Positions 8,406-19,360 of a stretch of 64,000 nucleotides of DNA are shown one piece after another. Within the stretch, counting starts at the first letter, position 1, and each line of letters begins with the position of its first letter. The stretch is from positions 3,096,480-3,160,479 of the forward strand of contig OZ004593.1 in the NCBI GenBank assembly GCA_963924555.1, written 5' to 3'. The notes below the pieces were generated by a model. The model saw only the letters and a list, made by a program, of their open reading frames with translations. It was not told where the DNA came from and searched no databases. The translations under genes were made by a program, and so were the position numbers. The stretch comes from Crambe crambe. Taxonomy: Eukaryota; Porifera; Demospongiae; Poecilosclerida; Crambeidae.

Positions 8406-11400
8406 TCAATTTCGTACCGAAGTTTCTCGTGAATCAAGGAGTGACAAGCTCATTGTTAACCTTCTATCCACGGAATACTCATACGATTCTTCCTTTCTTT
8501 GTATACATCTCTTCGTTTGTGATATCATTTTCTTAACCACCAGTAGCAGCAAGTAAATCAATGGGAGATAAAGGAAAATGATTTGAGCTGCACAAGATAT
8601 ATTAATGAAGTAGTCGTAATCTGATAACTGATTAACCAGTTCATAGTTATAAAATGACAAGATGTTGATGATTGAGAGATTTGTCAAAACCAAGGCATCC
8701 AAAATATTGTGTCGGTGCAACTTGTAAGGTTGTATTACAGCATGTGTACTAAGTATTAGTAGGAGGAAACCCTGAATGGTGGTATAAAATGAAGTCAAGC
8801 TGTGTGAGAAAGCAAATATCAGCAATGCTAACAAGCGATACAGAAAATATAAGCCCGAGAAGAATCGATATTCATCTTTGAAGCTGCTCTGGAAGGAATC
8901 AAACAAAGGCTTGAGTTTCTCCAGTGGAATACACTGACATAAAAGTTTAACGGATCTGGATTCACTGATCTTGAGCCAACCAAAGACTCTGTAGCAAAGT
9001 GGGTACACTATCATTAACATGGGTGGGACTAGACCTATTATCACTATGAAGAACAGGGCAGGAAGTGCATAGAGCAGGTGTTTTCCTTGAAAGTAATCCA
9101 ACTCTCCATTGTAGAAAGCTACTTTGCGAAGAATGGTTCTCTCTCTTGCATTCCCTTTTCCAGAGAGACCTCCTGGAGTTAGTAGAATTAGTGAGATCTT
9201 TGTGCACTCAGAGTAGCATATTATGAGGAATCCAGATAAACCATGTATTATCGAATGCTGTGCACTGAACTTAATCCTGCAAACTTTGGAAGTGCATTGA
9301 TTGCTACAGACTCTCAGAAAGAAGATTATTATCACCACTAATATCAGTGAGTAAAGAACTGTAACATACTTGAATGCCACTATGTCCAAAGCTTGAGCTT
9401 CCTTCCACAAACAGAAGGAGAGCTGTTCAATGTTGAAGAAGTTCAAATCAAATGCACCTATGATGAACTTATAGGCAATTAGGAGTGCATTGGCAGCATG
9501 AGGAAAGGCTATGAAATCATTTGCAGTTATTGGTAAAGTGTTGGAGATATGAAAGTAAAAGACTAAACTGTTCAAGCCTTCAGTAGTGAAATTGATGTCC
9601 AGAAGTATGATGAGAAGAAATAAACAAGTGACTGGAATGATTTCTGAAAGAATGTACCATATCCATCCGTTGCTGCACTGCTGACTGGAACGACAACTTA
9701 ATGTATCACTGTGGAAGTAACTGGTGCAATTACCTCTACACCGTCCACAGAGAATACCTGTTCGAAACTCCCCACATATTAGACGGTCTAACTTCTTTAC
9801 GTCAGTGTCATTAGGTAGGACATTCTCTGTAAGAGAAATAACCTGTTTTATCCTTTCCTTAAAACAATAACCTCGTGGACAATACCCGGTCAGTAAATCA
9901 TCTTCTTTATTAGAGTGTTGGCACGTATAGCCAATCCAGTATCCATGTCTCAAGAAAGCTTGAAAATTTGATTCGTCACAGCGATGAATTCCTTCGTATT
10001 CCATATTGAATGTGCTAGAAGAACACACACACTGAGCATTTAGGTTTCCTTTGATGTCTCTTGTCTGGTTCAGTACGTACCCAGGAGGACATTGTTGAAC
10101 TTCAACTTTAAGTGAAAAAGTAGCATCCCCAATGTATGCAGTTGTCAGTGTTAAATTGGCTGTTTTACCAGGATTACCAAATAAACGGATCCACTTGTCA
10201 GATATATAAGTAAAGCTGGCATCCAATGTCAAGTTGGAATCAGTATTTTCCAATACAATGTGATAGACAGCTTGAACTTCCTTTGAGAGCTCATTAATCA
10301 GTGTAATGGGTAGTTTACTGAGTTTTCCTGGAATGATGTACATTGGTATCGTGGCATTAACATCCAGCATGATCTTATGACCAAGAGTTGAAATTTCATA
10401 TGAAGCATTGTTTTCAAACTGAAAGTCAGCTATGCAATCAAATGTTTCATCATAGCCACGAATTTTCTTTTCAGTGCAACTACTGTAACATGGAAAAAGA
10501 GTTGCTGCAAAAATAGAGTGGCCATACTGAGTATTGAAATCTTCAGTAGTTTTTTCCTCAGACCCTCCTGCTACATTTTGGGAAAAAATAAATTTAATGC
10601 CTCTACCAGTGAAACTTTTGGTACCAATGTATTGGAGAAAACAGCTTTTCAGTATTGGATAATCTTTACTATTTGGTGTATTATAAAATATTGCTCCTCC
10701 TCTATTTTTAGCTTTGTTATAAGAAAAGATAAACTCTGAATTGTCACTAATTTGCATCACACTGTGTCCCAACATTGCAATTGCTCCACCATCTATGCCT
10801 CGGTTATTGGTAAAATTGACATTTGAATTCACAGAGAATTGAACTGTGGATGACAGCAAATACAGTGCTGAACCAGTGTTGCTATCAAATTCTGTTATAC
10901 CAGTAAAGTTGACAGAGAAACTATCCGAAAAGAAAACTGCTTTTCCTTTGTTATTTTTTGTGTAAGCATCGAAAAAATTGGCAATGTTTGAAATGAATGA
11001 ACAATTCTTGAAATGTGGTGTTGGTAAGAATCCATAACTATTTGTGTCCCATTCAGATGTGGATAAATCGACTGCAGCACCATAAGTTGCTATATTTCCA
11101 TCCCATGTACATTCTTCAAACATTATGAGGTTTCGTAAGTTAGAGAAATAAAGGGATCGACTGGAAAACACTCTAGAACCACCACCATAGTTTGCCTTGT
11201 TTCTCAAGAACATGCAATCGCTGACAAGAAAGGAGTTATTCTCAGGCTTGTGGTCATTTGAATAAAAGAGTCCCAAGTCGATACCTCCTCCTCCATATTT
11301 CAAACACTCGTTATTTTCAAACAAGCTGTTCTTAACTGTTACTGAATTTAGTTTCGGTGAGTCTCGATAGTGAGCATACATACCTCCACCAAATATTGCA

Positions 11401-12281
11401 GAGTTGTTAGTGAAATTACAGTTTGATACAGAAATGGTGTTCATTTCAGCATAGCCTCGAATAAAGATGCACAATCCTCCTCCCATTCCCAGACCTTGGA
11501 ATTTATTCCCTGAAGTTTTAATGAAAGTTGTACCCTTTACAATCACTGTGCTGGCAACATTGTTGCTGAAACTACACCCACTGATTGAGTAAGAACTGTT
11601 ATTTACTTTCATATTTTTCTCTTCTGTGCATGTGTTTTCTTTAACTCCGCCTGGTGTGCAGTATGTGAATTCAATGTACACTCCACCACCTCCTGGAATC
11701 ATTCCAAGAGCTAAATCTGTTTCGTTCTCCATTGAAACTTTGTTATTGTGAAATTTGCTGTCTTTGATTTCCACACGACCATTGGTATCGATCATAGCTA
11801 ATCCAGTGCCATTGCTGTCTGTAATGGCAATGTTAACTATGCTCACATCTGATGAATTGATAATATAAATACTACTTCTGAAAAGAGTATTCGTGTCAGG
11901 ATCAGAATGGTTCTGTGATGTGCTATAAAATAGTGCTCCACATGACCGAATTTCCAGATTAATGATTTTCAATTTGCTGATATTTGTAAACCTCAATCCA
12001 CTCTCTCTTTCGCAATCTATCAGTGAGATTGCATTGGCCTCACCAGTTACTTCTATAGTGTCAAGATTTTGCAAATGGAGCAGTTGTGTCAGTTTCAAGG
12101 AATCTGAGCATATCTTCAGATATAAATCTTCTTTTATTTCCTCGATAGCTGACATGTTACCTTCACTGAAGATTTCATCGCATTCAATGTGATTATAATT
12201 GACACTATCAATGATGCAAATGTTAGCTGCATTCATACAGCTGAAGAAACCAAAGACCAGCAACAAGACCTGCATGCTCAT
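8406..12281 (-). CDS. gene 1: large beta-helix/multi-pass membrane protein, 1291 aa, single exon
   Basis: An intronless ORF of 1291 codons. Residues 1-18 (MSMQVLLLVFGFFSCMNA) form a signal peptide. Residues about 90-575 contain repeated beta-strand units with Gly clusters and FxxN/GGA motifs (SNCNFTNNSAIFGGG, NKANYGGGS, NNRGIDGGAIAM, NRGGAIF), the signature of right-handed parallel beta-helix and Pmp-like repeats. Residues about 615-730 look like a beta-sandwich linker. Residues 731-870 form a Cys-rich module (CPPGYVL, CVCSSSTF, CGRCRGN). About nine hydrophobic spans follow from 872 to 1249, then a basic tail of about 40 residues. Many N-glycosylation sequons support an extracellular amino half at the cell surface. 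The start is chosen by the signal peptide and is conserved in gene 2. Function is unknown; a receptor, adhesion or transport role is possible. It is copy 1 of the tandem array. Confidence 0.93.
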   Translation of the reverse strand: MSMQVLLLVFGFFSCMNAANICIIDSVNYNHIECDEIFSEGNMSAIEEIKEDLYLKICSDSLKLTQLLHLQNLDTIEVTGEANAISLIDCERESGLRFTNISKLKIINLEIRSCGALFYSTSQNHSDPDTNTLFRSSIYIINSSDVSIVNIAITDSNGTGLAMIDTNGRVEIKDSKFHNNKVSMENETDLALGMIPGGGGVYIEFTYCTPGGVKENTCTEEKNMKVNNSSYSISGCSFSNNVASTVIVKGTTFIKTSGNKFQGLGMGGGLCIFIRGYAEMNTISVSNCNFTNNSAIFGGGMYAHYRDSPKLNSVTVKNSLFENNECLKYGGGGIDLGLFYSNDHKPENNSFLVSDCMFLRNKANYGGGSRVFSSRSLYFSNLRNLIMFEECTWDGNIATYGAAVDLSTSEWDTNSYGFLPTPHFKNCSFISNIANFFDAYTKNNKGKAVFFSDSFSVNFTGITEFDSNTGSALYLLSSTVQFSVNSNVNFTNNRGIDGGAIAMLGHSVMQISDNSEFIFSYNKAKNRGGAIFYNTPNSKDYPILKSCFLQYIGTKSFTGRGIKFIFSQNVAGGSEEKTTEDFNTQYGHSIFAATLFPCYSSCTEKKIRGYDETFDCIADFQFENNASYEISTLGHKIMLDVNATIPMYIIPGKLSKLPITLINELSKEVQAVYHIVLENTDSNLTLDASFTYISDKWIRLFGNPGKTANLTLTTAYIGDATFSLKVEVQQCPPGYVLNQTRDIKGNLNAQCVCSSSTFNMEYEGIHRCDESNFQAFLRHGYWIGYTCQHSNKEDDLLTGYCPRGYCFKERIKQVISLTENVLPNDTDVKKLDRLICGEFRTGILCGRCRGNCTSYFHSDTLSCRSSQQCSNGWIWYILSEIIPVTCLFLLIILLDINFTTEGLNSLVFYFHISNTLPITANDFIAFPHAANALLIAYKFIIGAFDLNFFNIEQLSFCLWKEAQALDIVAFKYVTVLYSLILVVIIIFFLRVCSNQCTSKVCRIKFSAQHSIIHGLSGFLIICYSECTKISLILLTPGGLSGKGNARERTILRKVAFYNGELDYFQGKHLLYALPALFFIVIIGLVPPMLMIVYPLCYRVFGWLKISESRSVKLLCQCIPLEKLKPLFDSFQSSFKDEYRFFSGLYFLYRLLALLIFAFSHSLTSFYTTIQGFLLLILSTHAVIQPYKLHRHNILDALVLTNLSIINILSFYNYELVNQLSDYDYFINISCAAQIIFLYLPLIYLLLLVVKKMISQTKRCIQRKEESYEYSVDRRLTMSLSLLDSRETSVRN

Positions 12282-12345
12282 GCAGTGTAAACTAAGCTAC
12301 CAAAATTATGCACAGCTAAACTGTACTGGTGTGTCTATACGTAGC

Positions 12346-12356
12346 CATATATATAG
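12346..12356 (-). promoter_or_regulatory. TATA-like element upstream of gene 1
   Basis: On the minus strand, CTATATATATGGCTAC lies about 65-75 bp before the start codon, leaving room for a transcription start about 30 bp downstream and a short leader. The same motif at the same distance precedes gene 2, and a variant (ATATATGGCTATATAG) precedes gene 4. Confidence 0.5.
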
Positions 12357-14484
12357 TCATGTTTAATTTTCAGTTTCAATTTAAAAATGTTCTTTATCTC
12401 TCAATCAGTAGTTCTGTTTTAAGTTTCAGCCAACTCCTATTTTTGTCATGGTTCGATAGTGATGGAATCCAATCGGCACACTGTCCTGGTATACTTCTCT
12501 TATAGTGTCATTGAAAAGACTATCAATTGGTGTCCTACAGAACAGAATGAGATTTATTGGCACACAAACTTTGTGCATCAACATAGCTACAGACAATGCA
12601 ACTCCATTAACTGATTGTTTATTGCAAATCGTGGTTCGATAGTGCATGATGGAATCCACTATACAACCCTTTCTACAATAGGACTTGCAATGGTGTTTTA
12701 TTATCTACACTATACCTCAACAGAATGAGATTAATTTTATTGGCACAAAAACTTTGTGCATCAACATAATTATAGCTACAGACTCATGAAAGTCCACGAA
12801 TTGATTATTTATCATAACATCTGCATCATAACTCATAACTAGTAAATGATGTTTGGCAAACTTACCTATACTATGTTATGATGCTTATCTAGCTACCTGA
12901 ATCCAAGTCCATGAATTGATTGTTCATCATAGCATCTGCATCATAACTAGCTAAATGATGTTTAGCAAACTTGTTCATATAATAGAGTTTAGAAGTTTTT
13001 TTAGTGCAAATTTTAGGACCTAAATGTCACAATTTCATGAATTGTAAGCAAATTTGTAATATCACGCATGGGTGTGAGGAATAACAACCTGAATGACATC
13101 CAATCAGTAGCTACACAGCTAACTACAGTGTGGCAATAATAGTTGGCAATGTATTATGCAATGATTTCTGTAGAGTCGATCCCACCCATACAGTGGTATT
13201 AATTATAGTCTTGCTGGACACAGTAAGGTATGTGTAATTGTTTTATTCATCTGAAGGTGGTTTACATACACTTCTGAGAAGGTCGCATAGAAGAACCCGT
13301 GCCAGTAGCGTTCAGATCTTTGATGAGACATTACCATACCCATTTGTAGAGTGTGTATGCCCTCTTATATCAGTTCTCTACTGTTTTAGTAATCATTATC
13401 ATTGCAATGGGACACAGCATATACATAGTGTATAGATTATATTATAGCTATAAAGTTCAGCTATAGTAAGTGGTTTATTCAGGGAATCCACCTCAAGGAT
13501 TCCATGTAATGATTGAAACCAACATTAGTAGTTATGATCAATACTCTTCTCCCAAATTAATCGTTATCTCTTGTACAGCTTTAGTGTATTTAGCTATAAA
13601 TACAAGTTCACGATAAACCTCAACTTTCAGAATGAGCTTAAGATATTCCCAATTAATACTTCAGAAATATATATTGGGACCATTAAAAGTGTTTAGCTAA
13701 AGTTCAGACATGAAGCCTTGCTTTCAGCCTGGAATCAAAATATTTGAATTTGATCCCAATTCCATTTAAGAGCTCTTTTGGAGTGTTCTACTTTGTTCTT
13801 CAAATAAGACATTTCATGTGAGAGGCAGTATTATCCAATGTAAATTCTATAAGAGATTATGATAAAGGGCATGTGGATTGGAGGTGAAACCAACACTTAT
13901 AGCTAAAGTAGGTACTAAAATAAAATAGCTACATCCTTTTCTATGCATCTTGTAAGAATGCAGCTAACTTTAGCTACTGTTGCCAATTGCTATAGTAACT
14001 GAATTACCGTATAGAAGATTAACAATAGGTTTGTCACTCCTTGATTCTTGAGAAACTTTGACATTCAACTTACCCCTTGTTGCTGATTAAAGGGAGTGGA
14101 GGGTAGTAGTGGGAGTGATAAGTCGGACAGGGCCATATTGGTGTCCCCACTTGCATTTTTTTGGAAACAACCCTTTTCCAAAGTATTGAGAATAGCTAAT
14201 TAGCTAAGTAGTACTCTCATTCTGAAAGTTGAGTAAACTTGTTGCAATAAGATAATAGGGGGAAGATGATTATTGCAATAGCTTTAGCCATAGGTAGTCC
14301 ATAGCCTTGACCTACAGTATAAAATTAAATTTATTCTAACAGTCATTTGCAAAAGGGATGTGGATACAGGTGGGAGTTAGCAATAGCTTTAGCTATAGGT
14401 GGTCCATATAATTATAGAGACAAAGCTAACATAAAAAGTTATTAGCTGAATGTAGCTAACTAACTGCATTGTTAATAAGGGGAA

Positions 14485-14690
14485 AAGCATTTCGCGAAAT
14501 GAAAAAAGATGTAGGGATGACCAACTGCTCAAAATAGTAAGGAAACAAGAAGGATGGAAATGGGATCAATCTTTGTTCTGTATATCCAGCCAACAATCCC
14601 TACATATACGTCGGATAGCTTCAGATTATAGTGCAGTAATGTAGGGATTGTAGGCTGGATATACTGTACAAGCCATTTCCATCCTTCTTC
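14485..14690. mobile_element. foldback element, GTAGGGAT family, right end lost
   Basis: The left end has AAAAGCATTTCGCGAAATG (a palindrome), then GTAGGGAT at 14511. After a stem comes ATCCCTAC (about 14588) as inner bracket, a loop, GTAGGGAT (about 14641) and the complementary stem (TGTAGGCTGGATATAC, CCATTTCCATCCTTCTTC). The outer end of the right arm is missing and passes into the gene-2 downstream flank. An identical defect occurs in the copy at 21322-21527, so it predates the duplication. Confidence 0.7.
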
Positions 14691-14941
14691 TCCATCATTA
14701 TACTTCTCTTGAAATATCTGATAAGGTCAAGATTGGTGAGAATAAAGTGGTTAATGTATTATTGATACACTATACATATTACGTACAAGCAAAATACAAT
14801 GGCTCTATAGTGGCTATTATTTTGATAAGGGTAGTGGCTGAATTGTGTGTTTTAGTTATGTTGCATGAATGTCAAAGTTTCTCGTGACTCAAGGATGATT
14901 CATGATATGTCATGAATGATAGAGTTGAATGTCAAAGTTTC

Positions 14942-17900
14942 TCATGAATCAAGGAGTGATAAAGTCATTGTTAACCTTCTATCCACGGAATACTCTTCCA
15001 ATTCTTCCTTTCTTCGTTGACACCTCTTCGTTTGTGATATCAATTTCTTAACCACCAGTAGCAGCAAGTAAATCAATGGGAGATAAAGGAAAATGATTTG
15101 AGCTGCACAAGATATATTAATGAAGTAGTCGTAATCTGTTAACTGATTAACCAGTACATAGTTATAAAATGATAAGATGTTTATGATTAAGAGATTTGTC
15201 AAAACCAAGGCATCCAAAATATTGTGTCGGTGCAACTTGTAAGGTTGTATGATAGCATGTATACTAAGTACTAGCAGGAAGAAACCCTGAATTGTGGTAT
15301 AAAATGAAGTCAAGCTGTGTGAGAAAGCAAATATCAGCAATGCTAACAAGCGATACAGAAAATATAAGCCCGAGAAGAATCGGTATTCATCTTTGAAGCT
15401 GCTCTGGAAGGAATCAAACAAAGGCTTGAGTTTCTCCAGTGGAATACACTGACATAAAAGTTTAACAGATCTGGATTCACTGATCTTGAGCCAACCAAAG
15501 ACTCTGTAGCAAAGTGGGTACACTATCATTAACATGGGTGGGACTAGACCTATTATCACTATGAAGAACAGGGCAGGAAGTGCATAGAGCAGGTGTTTTC
15601 CTTGAAAGTAATCCAACTCTCCATTGTAGAAAGCTACTTTGTGAAGAATGGTTCTCTCTCTTGCATTCCCCTTTCCAGAGAGACCTCCTGGAGTTAGTAG
15701 AATTAGTGAGATCTTTGTGCACTCAGAGTAGCATATTATGAGGAATCCAGATAAACCATGTATTATCGAATGCTGTGCACTGAACTTAATCCTGCAGACT
15801 TTGGAAGTGCATTGATTGCTACAGACTCTCAAAATAAAGATTATTATCACTACTAACATCAGTGAGTAAAGAACTGTGACATACTTGAATGCCACTATGT
15901 CCAATGCTTGAGCTTCTTTCCATAAACAGAAGGAGAGCTGTTCAATGTTGAAGAAGTTCAAGTCAAATGCACCTATGATGAACTTATAGGCAATTAAGAG
16001 TGCATTGGCAGCATGAGGAAAGCGTATGAAATCATTTGCAGTGATCGGTAAAGTGTTGGAGATATGAAAGTAGAAGACTAAACTGTTCAAGCCTCCAGTA
16101 GTGAAATTGATGTCCAGAAGTATGATGAGGAGGAATAAACAAGTGGCTGGAATAATCTCTGAAAGAATGTACCATATCCATCCGTTGCTACACTGCTGAC
16201 TGGAACGACAGCTGAATGTATCACTGTGGAAATAACTGGTGTAATTACCTCTACACCGTCCACAGAGAATACCTGTTCGAAACTCCCCACATATTAGATG
16301 GTCTAATTTCTTTACATTAGTGTCGTTGGGTAGGACATTCTCCGTAAGAGAAATAACCCTTTCCTTAAAACAGTAACCTCGTGGACAATACCCGGTCAGT
16401 AAATCATCTTCTTTATTAGAGTGTTGGCACGTATAGCCAATCCAGTACCCATGTCTCAAGAAAGCTTGAAAATTTGATTCGTCACAGCGATAGATTCCCT
16501 CGTATTTCATATTAAATGTGCTAGAAGAGCACACACACTGGGTATTTTGGTTTCCTTTTATGTCTCTTGTCTGGTTCAGTACATAACCAGGAGGACATTG
16601 TTGAACTTCAACTTCGAAAGAAACAGTAACTTCCCCAACATCTGTAGTCGTCAGTGTTAAATTGGCTGTTTTACCAGGGTTACCGAATAACCGAATCCAC
16701 TTATCAGATATATATGTAAAGCTGGCATCCAATGTCAAGTTGGAATCACTATGGTCCAATACAATGCGATAGACAGCTTGAACTTCCTTTGAGAGCTCGT
16801 TGATCAGTGTAATGGGTAGTTTACTGAGTTTTCCTGGAATGATGTAGATTGGAATCGTAGCATTAACATCCGGCATGATCTTATAGCCAAGAGTTGAAAT
16901 TTCATATGAAGCATTGTTTTCAAACTGAAAGTCAGCTATGCAATCAAATGTTTCATTATAGCCATGAATTCTCTTTTCAGTGCAACTACTGTAACATGGA
17001 AAAAGTGTTGCTGCAAAAATAGAGTGGCCATACTGAGTATTGAAATCTTCAGTAGTTTTTTCCTCAGACCCTCCTGCTACATTTTGGGAAAAGATGAATT
17101 TAATGCCTCTACTAGCGAACCTTTTGGTACCAATATATTGGATAAAGCAGCTTCTAGATATTGAATAATCTTTACTATTTGGCGTTGTAAAAAATATAGC
17201 TCCTCCTCTATTTTCAGCTTTATTATGTGAAAAGAAAAACTCTGAACTGTCACTAATTCGCATCACACTGTGTCCCAACATTGCAATTGCTCCACCATCT
17301 ATGCCTCGGTTATTAGTGAATTTGACATTTGAATTCTCAGAGAATTGAACTGCGGATGACATCAAATACAGTGCTGAACCAGTGTTGCTATCAAATTCTG
17401 TTATACCAGTAAAGTTGACAGAGAAACTATCCGAAAAGAAAACTGCTTTTCCTTTGTTATTTTTTGTGTAAGCATCGAAAAAATTGGCAATGTTTGAAAT
17501 GAATGAACAATTCTTGAAATGTGGTGTTGGTAAGAATCCATAACTATTTGTGTCCCATTCAGATATGGATAAATCGACTGCAGTACCATAAGTTGCTATA
17601 TTTCCATCCCATGTACATTCTTCAAACATTATGAGGTTTCGTAAGTTAGAGAAATAAAGGGATCGACTGGAAAACACTCTAGAACCACCACCATAGTTTG
17701 CCTTGTTTCTCAAGAACATGCAATCGCTGACAAGAAAGGAGTTATTCTCAGGCTTGTGGTCATTTGAATAAAAGAGTCCCAAGTCGATACCTCCTCCTCC
17801 ATATTTCAAACACTCATTATTTTCAAACAAGCTGTTCTTAACTGTTACTGAATTTAGTTTTGGCGAGTCTCGATAGTGAGCATACATACCTCCACCAAAT

Positions 17901-18754
17901 ATTGCAGAGTTGTTAGTGAAATTACAGTTTGATACAGAAATGGTGTTCATCTCAGCATAACCTCGAATAAAGATGCACAATCCTCCGCCCCTTCCCAGAC
18001 CTTGGAATTTATGTCCTGATGCTTTGAAGTAAGTTGTACGATCTGCATTCACTGTGCTGGCAACATTGTTGCTGAAGCTGCACCCGCTGATTGAGTAAGA
18101 GCTGTTACTTGTCTTCATACCAACTGGCATGCAGTATGTGAATTCAATGTACACTCCACCACCTCCAGGAATCATTCCAAGAGCTAAGTCTGTTCCGTTC
18201 TCCATTGAAACTTTGTTATTGTGAAATTTGCTGTCTTTGATTTCCACACGACCATTGGTATCGATCATAGCTAATCCAGTGCCATTGCTGTCTGTAATGG
18301 CAATGTTAACTATGCTCACATCTGATGAATTGATAATATAAATACTACTTCTGAAAAGAGTATTCGAGTCAGGATCAGAATGGTTCTGTGATGTGCTATA
18401 AAATAGTGCTCCACATGACCGAATTTCCAGATTCATGATTATCAATTTGCTGATATTTGTAAACCTCAATCCACTCTCTCTTTCACAATCTATTAGTGAG
18501 ATTGCATTGGCCTCACCAGTTACTTCTATAGTGTCAAGATTTTGTAAATGGAGCAATTGTGTCAGTTTCAAGGAATCTGAGCATATCTTCAGATATAAAT
18601 CTTCTTTTATTTCCTCGATAGCTGACAAGTTACCTTCACTGAAGATTTCATCGCATTCAATGTGATTATAATTGACACTATCAATGATGCAAATGTTAGC
18701 TGCATTCATACAGCTGAAGAAACCAAAGACCAGCAACAAGACCTGCATACTCAT
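14942..18754 (-). CDS. gene 2: beta-helix/multi-pass membrane protein, 1270 aa, single exon
   Basis: Same architecture as gene 1: signal peptide 1-18, beta-helix repeats, Cys-rich module, about nine membrane spans, basic tail. The 5' part is gene-1-like almost to identity (same MSMQVLLLVF start). From about residue 455 onward, and especially in the last third, the sequence follows gene 3 (SENSNVKFTNN, SYNKAKN replaced by SHNKAEN, LVNQLTDYDY, CQRRKEELEEYS). It ends at SLLDS because the CGA arginine codon found in gene 1 (next residues RET) is TGA here, a C-to-T change that removes seven residues. The segment with KENTCTEEKN in gene 1 is absent. The ORF is otherwise intact, so the gene is probably functional. 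Confidence 0.92.
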   Translation of the reverse strand: MSMQVLLLVFGFFSCMNAANICIIDSVNYNHIECDEIFSEGNLSAIEEIKEDLYLKICSDSLKLTQLLHLQNLDTIEVTGEANAISLIDCERESGLRFTNISKLIIMNLEIRSCGALFYSTSQNHSDPDSNTLFRSSIYIINSSDVSIVNIAITDSNGTGLAMIDTNGRVEIKDSKFHNNKVSMENGTDLALGMIPGGGGVYIEFTYCMPVGMKTSNSSYSISGCSFSNNVASTVNADRTTYFKASGHKFQGLGRGGGLCIFIRGYAEMNTISVSNCNFTNNSAIFGGGMYAHYRDSPKLNSVTVKNSLFENNECLKYGGGGIDLGLFYSNDHKPENNSFLVSDCMFLRNKANYGGGSRVFSSRSLYFSNLRNLIMFEECTWDGNIATYGTAVDLSISEWDTNSYGFLPTPHFKNCSFISNIANFFDAYTKNNKGKAVFFSDSFSVNFTGITEFDSNTGSALYLMSSAVQFSENSNVKFTNNRGIDGGAIAMLGHSVMRISDSSEFFFSHNKAENRGGAIFFTTPNSKDYSISRSCFIQYIGTKRFASRGIKFIFSQNVAGGSEEKTTEDFNTQYGHSIFAATLFPCYSSCTEKRIHGYNETFDCIADFQFENNASYEISTLGYKIMPDVNATIPIYIIPGKLSKLPITLINELSKEVQAVYRIVLDHSDSNLTLDASFTYISDKWIRLFGNPGKTANLTLTTTDVGEVTVSFEVEVQQCPPGYVLNQTRDIKGNQNTQCVCSSSTFNMKYEGIYRCDESNFQAFLRHGYWIGYTCQHSNKEDDLLTGYCPRGYCFKERVISLTENVLPNDTNVKKLDHLICGEFRTGILCGRCRGNYTSYFHSDTFSCRSSQQCSNGWIWYILSEIIPATCLFLLIILLDINFTTGGLNSLVFYFHISNTLPITANDFIRFPHAANALLIAYKFIIGAFDLNFFNIEQLSFCLWKEAQALDIVAFKYVTVLYSLMLVVIIIFILRVCSNQCTSKVCRIKFSAQHSIIHGLSGFLIICYSECTKISLILLTPGGLSGKGNARERTILHKVAFYNGELDYFQGKHLLYALPALFFIVIIGLVPPMLMIVYPLCYRVFGWLKISESRSVKLLCQCIPLEKLKPLFDSFQSSFKDEYRFFSGLYFLYRLLALLIFAFSHSLTSFYTTIQGFFLLVLSIHAIIQPYKLHRHNILDALVLTNLLIINILSFYNYVLVNQLTDYDYFINISCAAQIIFLYLPLIYLLLLVVKKLISQTKRCQRRKEELEEYSVDRRLTMTLSLLDS

Positions 18755-18818
18755 GCAGTGTAAACTAAGCTACCAAAATTATGCACAGCTAAACTGTACT
18801 GGTGTGTCTATACGTAGC

Positions 18819-18829
18819 CATATATATAG
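18819..18829 (-). promoter_or_regulatory. TATA-like element upstream of gene 2
   Basis: The minus-strand CTATATATATGGCTACGTA lies about 65-75 bp before the gene-2 start codon, in a flank nearly identical to that of gene 1. Confidence 0.5.
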
Positions 18830-19360
18830 TCATGTTTAATTTTCAGTTTCAATTAAAAGATGTTCTTTATCTCTCAATCAGTCCAGTTTAAGTTTCAGCC
18901 AACTCCTATCTTTGTCATTGTTCGATAGTGATGGAATCCAATCTGCACACTGTCCTGGAATACTTCTCTCAAAGAAGCAACCCTTTCTACGATGGACCTG
19001 CATAGTTTCATTGAAAAGACTATCAATTGGTGTCCTACAGAACAGAATGAGATTTATTGGCACACAAACTTTGTGCATCAACATAGCTATAGACAGACAA
19101 TGCAACTCCATCAATTGATTGTTTATTGCAAATCGTGGTTCGATAGTGCATGATGGAATCCACTGTACTACTTCTCTCAAAGTACAATAGGACTTGCAAT
19201 GGTGTTTTATTATCTACGTACACTATACCTGAACAGAATAAAAAACTTGTGCATCAAGCTACAGACTCATGAAAGTCCACAAATTGATTATTTATCATAA
19301 CATCTGCATCATAACTCATAACTAGCTAAATGATGTTTAGCAAACTTACTTATCATCATT

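Larger units (their letters stand above)
12282..14941. repeat. spacer between genes 1 and 2, duplicated in the next spacer
   Basis: The gene-2 upstream flank (18755-19360) repeats 12282-12870, and 12890-14941 is repeated nearly base for base at 19800-21778. The spacer also has a small internal duplication (ACTTTGTGCATCAACATA twice, near 12566 and 12751). Short ORFs here are not conserved between the two spacers. Apart from the TATA-like site and the foldback at 14485-14690, no feature is supported. Confidence 0.8.

Noticed and set aside
8962-9207. 81-codon minus ORF conserved in genes 1, 2 and 3
   Set aside because: It is an alternative frame of the highly conserved membrane-domain coding sequence; its conservation is explained by the main frame.
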